Positions 5,073-8,706 of a DNA stretch of 8,706 nt are shown one piece after another (position 1 is the stretch's first letter; the number at the start of each line of letters is the position of its first letter). The position numbers and the translations under genes were made by a program. The stretch covers positions 1 to 8,706 of the forward strand of contig CACXCV010000098.1 in NCBI GenBank assembly GCA_902766215.1, in the 5' to 3' direction. The stretch is from Oscillospiraceae bacterium (lineage in GTDB: Bacteria; Bacillota; Clostridia; Oscillospirales; Oscillospiraceae). The notes beneath the pieces were generated by a model. That model was not told the DNA's origin. It searched no databases and worked only from the letters and a program-made list of their open reading frames with translations.

Positions 5073-6590
5073 ATGAGCGCATCAAGAGAAAAGAAAAAAC
5101 GCCAGGAACAATATGAAACCGGCAGTCTGGTCCGCGACGCCAAAAAGACTTCGAACGGCGGCCTGTCCAGGCTGGCCAGCTGGCTCGTCGGCATTGCGGC
5201 CATCATCATCGCCGTTGCCTTTGTCTGCCTGATGGTTTTCAACTCCAGCACGTTCCTGAACCACGTCACCGCCGTCCGTGTGGGCGACACCACCTTCAGC
5301 GCCGCGCAGGCCGGCTACTACTATTGGGACTCGGCCAACACCGTGGCCAACTACTATGGCGACTATTTCAAATATTTCGTCGACACCACCAAGTCCTTCA
5401 AGTCGCAGAACTACTCTGAGGACATGACCTGGGCCGACTACTTTATGAACACCGCCGAGACCAGCATGCAGCAGCAGCTGCTGCTGTCCGACGCAGCCAA
5501 GGCGGCCAACTTTGCGCTGACCGACGAGCAGACGCAGAACATCTCCGCCAACCTGTCCGCGCTGGAGACGGCGGCAAAGAGCAACGGCTATGCCGACGCC
5601 ACCGCTTACCTGAAGGCCGTATACGGCAAGGCTGCCTCTGTGGATACCTACCGCGACTATCTGACCATGCAGGCCCTGGCCAGCGCCTATTACACCGAGC
5701 AGCTGAACAGCTATTCCTACACGCAGGATCAGCTGGACAGCTACTATGCCGAGCACAAGAACGACTTTGACACCGTCAGCTACCGCGTGCTGGCCGTGAA
5801 CAGCGACGAGAACACCGTCGATCCCAAGGCAGAGGCCGAGCGTATTGCTGAGGCCAGCGCCCACCACGAGGCCGTGTTCCTGGAAGAGGCCACCAAGCGC
5901 AACGCCCCCACCGAGGAAGAGATCGCCAACGGCGCCGAGGAGTACGACGCCGAGAGCACCACGCTCTGCGAGGACTATTCCTACAGCCAGACCAACAGCG
6001 CCTGCGCCGACTGGCTCTTTGACGAGGCCCGCCTGGAGGGCGAGACCTATGTGGCCGAGTATAACAACGGCAGCACCACCACCTACTATGTCATCTACTT
6101 CCTCAGCCGTCAGGCCCGCGAGGAAAAGCTGGTCAACGTCCGCCACATTCTGGTTCCGGTCAGCGACAGCTCTGACGAAGCCGCCAAGGCCGAGGCCAAG
6201 GCCAAGGCCGAGCAGCTGCTCAGCGACTGGCAGGACGGCGAGGCCACTGAGGACAGCTTTGCTGCCCTGGCCACCGAGAATTCGACCGACACCGGCTCGA
6301 GCGCCAACGGCGGCCTGTATGAAAACGTCTACCCCGGCCAGATGGCCGACACCTTCAACGACTGGTGCTTCGACGCCAGCCGCCAGGCCGGCGACACCGG
6401 CATTGTCGAAACGACCTACGGCTACCATGTGATGTACTTCTCCGGCTACAGCACCGAGTATGACTCCTATCAGGACTATCTGGTGGAGAACACCCTGCGC
6501 AGCAACGACTACAACGCATGGTTCGACGCCAAGGCTGAGTCCTATCCCATCAGCGAAAACGGCTTTGGCATGCTGTTTGTCAACAGATAA
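5073..6590 (+). CDS. Membrane-anchored PpiC-type peptidyl-prolyl isomerase / foldase
   Basis: This 505-residue protein is a PrsA/SurA-like chaperone that helps exported proteins fold outside the membrane and isomerises Xaa-Pro bonds. Residues 1-35 are basic and cytoplasmic, and one transmembrane helix spans about 36-56. An N-terminal chaperone-like helical region rich in Tyr, Ala and Gln covers about 70-230. The parvulin domain at about 352-457 has VRHIL at 356-360 (His358), GG at 413-414, a WCFDASRQAGDTG segment at about 431-443 and YGYHVMYF at 449-456 (His452). Residues about 235-345 look like an earlier, degenerate copy (VSYRVLAV, then WLFDEARLEGET, then TTTYYVIYFLS) without the RHI motif. 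There is no lipobox (Cys52 is preceded by Val), so anchoring is by helix and not by lipid as in PrsA. The start ATG has a modest AGAGAGG about 11 bases upstream. Its own promoter lies at 5001-5029; tcdA follows after 57 bases. Confidence 0.93.
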   Translation: MSASREKKKRQEQYETGSLVRDAKKTSNGGLSRLASWLVGIAAIIIAVAFVCLMVFNSSTFLNHVTAVRVGDTTFSAAQAGYYYWDSANTVANYYGDYFKYFVDTTKSFKSQNYSEDMTWADYFMNTAETSMQQQLLLSDAAKAANFALTDEQTQNISANLSALETAAKSNGYADATAYLKAVYGKAASVDTYRDYLTMQALASAYYTEQLNSYSYTQDQLDSYYAEHKNDFDTVSYRVLAVNSDENTVDPKAEAERIAEASAHHEAVFLEEATKRNAPTEEEIANGAEEYDAESTTLCEDYSYSQTNSACADWLFDEARLEGETYVAEYNNGSTTTYYVIYFLSRQAREEKLVNVRHILVPVSDSSDEAAKAEAKAKAEQLLSDWQDGEATEDSFAALATENSTDTGSSANGGLYENVYPGQMADTFNDWCFDASRQAGDTGIVETTYGYHVMYFSGYSTEYDSYQDYLVENTLRSNDYNAWFDAKAESYPISENGFGMLFVNR

Positions 6591-6602
6591 CGCGCAACAG
6601 TT

Positions 6603-6628
6603 CACGAGCCGCCTGCGGGCGGCTCGTG
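6603..6628 (+). terminator. Perfect hairpin between the foldase gene and tcdA, without a U-tract
   Basis: CACGAGCCGCC (6603-6613) pairs with GGCGGCTCGTG (6618-6628) around a TGCG loop: 11 perfect pairs starting 13 bases after the foldase stop. The following bases (GTGTATTC) are a poor U-tract, and the tcdA ribosome site begins eight bases later. No promoter for tcdA is visible, so this is more likely a partial terminator or mRNA-stabilising hairpin than a full stop. Confidence 0.5.
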
Positions 6629-6647
6629 GTGTATTCGGGAGGATCGT

Positions 6648-7355
6648 ATGCAAGAAACATTTTTGCGTCAGGAGATGCTGCTGGGCAGCGAGGCCATGGA
6701 GCGGCTGCGCCGGGCGCATGTGGCCGTGTTCGGCGTGGGCGGCGTGGGCAGCTACAGCTGTGAGGCTCTGGCCCGCGCCGGCGTGGGCCGCCTGACTTTC
6801 ATCGACGCCGACACGGTGGGCGCGTCGAATCTCAACCGCCAGCTGTGCGCCCTGCACTCCACCCTCGGCCAGCCCAAGGCCGAGGTGATGTCCGCCCGCG
6901 CTCGGGACATCAGCCCGGACTGCGACGTGCGCGCCATTGTTGGCATGTACACCGAGGCGGACAAGGAGCGCTTTTTCGCTGACTATGACTATATCATCGA
7001 CGCCATTGACCTGGTGTCCTGCAAGCTCAGCCTGATTCAGACCGCCGCCGGGCGCGGCATTCCCATCATCAGCTCGATGGGCACCGGCAACAAGACGGAT
7101 CCTACCCAGTTTCGCATCGACGACATCAGCCGGACGCACTCCTGCCCGCTGGCACGCATCATGCGCCGTGAGCTGCGCGCCCGCGGCATTGCGCACCACA
7201 CGGTGCTGTGGAGCCCCGAGCCGGCCCGCACGCCCGCCCAGCTGGAATCCCCCCCTCCCGGGCGGCGGACCATCCCCGGCTCACTGTCCTGGGTTCCCTC
7301 CTGCGCCGGGCTGATGCTGGCCGGACACGTGGTCATGACCCTGGTCGGGGAATGA
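6648..7355 (+). CDS. tcdA: tRNA threonylcarbamoyladenosine dehydratase TcdA (ThiF/HesA family)
   Basis: This 235-residue cytoplasmic E1-like enzyme uses ATP to cyclise t6A at position 37 of ANN-decoding tRNAs to ct6A. The nucleotide-binding glycine loop is GVGGVGSY at 29-36. It is followed by FIDADTVGASNLNRQL at 51-66, which contains the family's Asp, Asn-x-Asn and Arg-Gln residues, and by Lys77. DAID (118-121) and GTGNK (145-149) follow. The THSCPLARIMRREL segment (163-176) is characteristic of TcdA/YrvM rather than ThiF or MoeB, and the Zn-binding CxxC pairs of those relatives are absent. The C-terminal PSCAGLMLAGHVV (217-229) forms the last helix. Length is slightly shorter than usual (about 250). 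The ATG has GGAGG five bases upstream. It is probably read from the foldase promoter through the hairpin at 6603-6628. Confidence in the identity is high. Confidence 0.93.
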   Translation: MQETFLRQEMLLGSEAMERLRRAHVAVFGVGGVGSYSCEALARAGVGRLTFIDADTVGASNLNRQLCALHSTLGQPKAEVMSARARDISPDCDVRAIVGMYTEADKERFFADYDYIIDAIDLVSCKLSLIQTAAGRGIPIISSMGTGNKTDPTQFRIDDISRTHSCPLARIMRRELRARGIAHHTVLWSPEPARTPAQLESPPPGRRTIPGSLSWVPSCAGLMLAGHVVMTLVGE

Positions 7356-7382
7356 GTCCGCCCCCCGCCTTATATCGACGAA

Positions 7383-7417
7383 AACCGCAGCCGCCGGCAT
7401 TGCCGGCGGCTGCGGTT
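7383..7417. terminator. Bidirectional terminator between convergent genes
   Basis: AACCGCAGCCGCCGGC (7383-7398) pairs perfectly over 16 bases with 7402-7417 around an ATT loop. It lies between tcdA (plus strand, stop at 7355) and the DUF1846 gene (minus strand, stop at 7438-7436). The plus side ends in GGTTGTTT and the minus side in GGTTTTCG, so it can serve both directions. Confidence 0.85.
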
Positions 7418-7435
7418 GTTTATGCAGCTGCCTGT

Positions 7436-8706
7436 TTATTTGTGGTACAGCTTTTTCGACTGATACACCGGCTCACAGGTGAGGTTGATGCCCAGGTGGC
7501 GGAAGGTGTTCTCATCCACCGCCGAGAGGATCACCGTGGAGTGTACCTCGGCCCCGCGCAGCTTTTCCAGCTGCTGCATGGCCTGCTCGGCCACCGGATC
7601 GGTGGCGGCGCTGATCGACAGCGCCAGCAGCACCTCGTCAGTGTGCAGGCGCGGGTTGTTGTTGCCCAGGTGGTTGACCTTCAGGTCCTGCACCGGCTCA
7701 ATAACCTGCGGGGAAATCAGCTTGATTCCGTCGTCGATCCCACCCAGCACCTTCAGCGCGTTGAGCAGCATGGCGGAAGCCGCGCCCATCAGCTTGGAGG
7801 TCTTGCCCGTGACAATCCGCCCATCCGGCAGCTCGATGGCCGCCGCCGGCTCGCCGGTGAGCAGCGCCAGGCCGGCCGCAGCAGCCACCGGCTTGCGTTC
7901 GTCCACGGTCAGGCCGCAGTTTTTCATCAGCAGCAGAATCTTGCCCGCGTCGCGGCCGTCGGACAGGCCCTTGCGCTCCTGGCAGCGTGCGGCATAGTAG
8001 CGGCGCAGAATCTCCTGCCGGGCCGCCGCGCACACCGCCGCGTCGTCGGTAATGCAATAGCCCGCCATGTTCACGCCCATGTCCGTGGGCGACTGATAGT
8101 TGATTGAGCCGGAGATTTTCTCCAGCATAGCCGACAGCACCGGGAAAATCTCCACGTCGCGGTTATAGTTGACCGCCGTGACGCCATAGGCCTCCAGATG
8201 GAATGGGTCGATCATGTTCACATCGTCCAGGTCGGCCGTCGCCGCCTCATAGGCAACGTTCACCGGGTGCTTGAGCGGCAGGTTCCAGATGGGGAAGGTT
8301 TCAAACTTGGCATAGCCGGCGCTGATCCCCCGGCGGTAATCATGATAGAGCTGGCTCAGACAGGTGGCCATCTTGCCGCTGCCGGGGCCGGGAGCCGTGA
8401 TCACCACCAGCGAGCGCGTGGTCTCGAGATACTCGTTGCGGCCATAGCCCTCGTCGCTGACGATGGCGTCCACGTCGGAGGGATAGCCCGCGATGGCGTA
8501 ATGCCGGTAGACACGGATGCCCAGGTCCTCCAGCCGGCGCTGGAACTGGATGGCGGAGGGCTGGGCGTTGTACATGGTCATCACCACGCTGCCCACATAG
8601 AGGTCAAACCCCCGGAATGCGTCGATCAGCCGCAGCACGTCCTGCTCATAGGTGATGCCCAGGTCACCGCGCACCTTGCTCTTTTCGATGTCACCGGCGT
8701 TGATGA
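7436..8706 (-). CDS. DUF1846 family protein, N-terminus cut by window edge
   Basis: The visible part is 422 residues; DUF1846 proteins are about 500 long, so roughly 75-80 N-terminal residues lie beyond the right edge. The frame is open to the last base (reading INAGDIEKSK before VRGDLGITYEQDVLRLIDAF), so the GTG at 8674 is internal. Recognisable blocks are YRHYAIAGYPSDVDAIVSDEG, a P-loop-like PGPGSGK (8372-8392), CLSQLYHDYRRG, KFETFPIWNLPLKHPVN, and a C-terminal half with RIVTGKTSKLMGAASA and LKVNHLGNNNPRLHTDEVLLAL. The family is common in Firmicutes and has structural representatives, but no agreed function. The P-loop-like stretch suggests nucleotide or phosphate binding, though the usual Ser/Thr after GK is Met here. 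The stop codon is followed by the bidirectional hairpin at 7383-7417. The family call is firm; the function is unknown. Confidence 0.92.
   Translation of the reverse strand, partial: INAGDIEKSKVRGDLGITYEQDVLRLIDAFRGFDLYVGSVVMTMYNAQPSAIQFQRRLEDLGIRVYRHYAIAGYPSDVDAIVSDEGYGRNEYLETTRSLVVITAPGPGSGKMATCLSQLYHDYRRGISAGYAKFETFPIWNLPLKHPVNVAYEAATADLDDVNMIDPFHLEAYGVTAVNYNRDVEIFPVLSAMLEKISGSINYQSPTDMGVNMAGYCITDDAAVCAAARQEILRRYYAARCQERKGLSDGRDAGKILLLMKNCGLTVDERKPVAAAAGLALLTGEPAAAIELPDGRIVTGKTSKLMGAASAMLLNALKVLGGIDDGIKLISPQVIEPVQDLKVNHLGNNNPRLHTDEVLLALSISAATDPVAEQAMQQLEKLRGAEVHSTVILSAVDENTFRHLGINLTCEPVYQSKKLYHK

Noticed and set aside
5082..7199. Very long open frame (705 codons) on the minus strand
   Set aside because: It spans antisense to both the PpiC foldase gene and tcdA, two clearly real genes. 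It is Gly/Val/Ala-rich without recognisable domains, and is a by-product of GC-rich codon use.
7208..8107. Open frame of 299 codons on the plus strand
   Set aside because: It begins inside tcdA in another frame, runs through the terminator hairpin and then antisense to the DUF1846 gene; it has no recognisable protein features.
8672..8674. GTG at 8674 as the start of the DUF1846 gene
   Set aside because: The frame stays open to the window edge with residues that match the DUF1846 N-terminal pattern, and the family needs roughly 75-80 more residues; the gene is simply cut.

Overview
The window looks like a chromosomal housekeeping region of a GC-rich, low-branching Firmicute (class Clostridia, most likely near the Oscillospirales/Ruminococcaceae). 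The evidence is the gene content: an ECF-type vitamin transporter ATPase, a class A penicillin-binding protein with a clostridial cysteine-rich tail, a BofC-like exported small protein, a DUF1292 protein, a membrane-anchored PpiC foldase, TcdA and a DUF1846 protein. Shine-Dalgarno sites are strong and close to AGGAGG, and promoters are sigma-A-like. The taxonomic placement is an inference from protein style; no rRNA marker is present.

Layout. Positions 1-1253 (minus strand) hold a two-gene unit: a class I SAM-dependent RNA methyltransferase and then, overlapping its end by 31 bases, the start of ecfA1, which runs off the left edge. Positions 1238-3865 (minus) hold the bifunctional penicillin-binding protein with a TTG start; its terminator hairpin contains the -35 box of the next unit. 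From about 3913 the plus strand is used: a small secreted BofC-like protein (3976-4230), then an acidic DUF1292 protein (4311-4613) with its own promoter. The only long gene-free stretch (4614-5072) contains a free-standing non-coding RNA with its own promoter and a near-perfect terminator, followed by the promoter of the next gene. The fold of this RNA (closing stem, three arms and a possible pseudoknot) and its conserved-looking motifs point to the raiA-motif class of ornate RNAs, not to a 6S rod. Next come a membrane-anchored PpiC foldase (5073-6590) and tcdA (6648-7355), separated by a hairpin without a good U-tract. A 16-bp hairpin at 7383-7417 separates tcdA from a convergent DUF1846 gene that runs off the right edge.

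How it fits together. The penicillin-binding protein and the PpiC foldase both act outside the membrane, in wall synthesis and protein folding. The methyltransferase and TcdA modify RNA, and EcfA1 energises micronutrient uptake. These are short independent transcription units, not one pathway. I see no phage, transposon, CRISPR or defence system. The most interesting element is the structured RNA at about 4682-4938.
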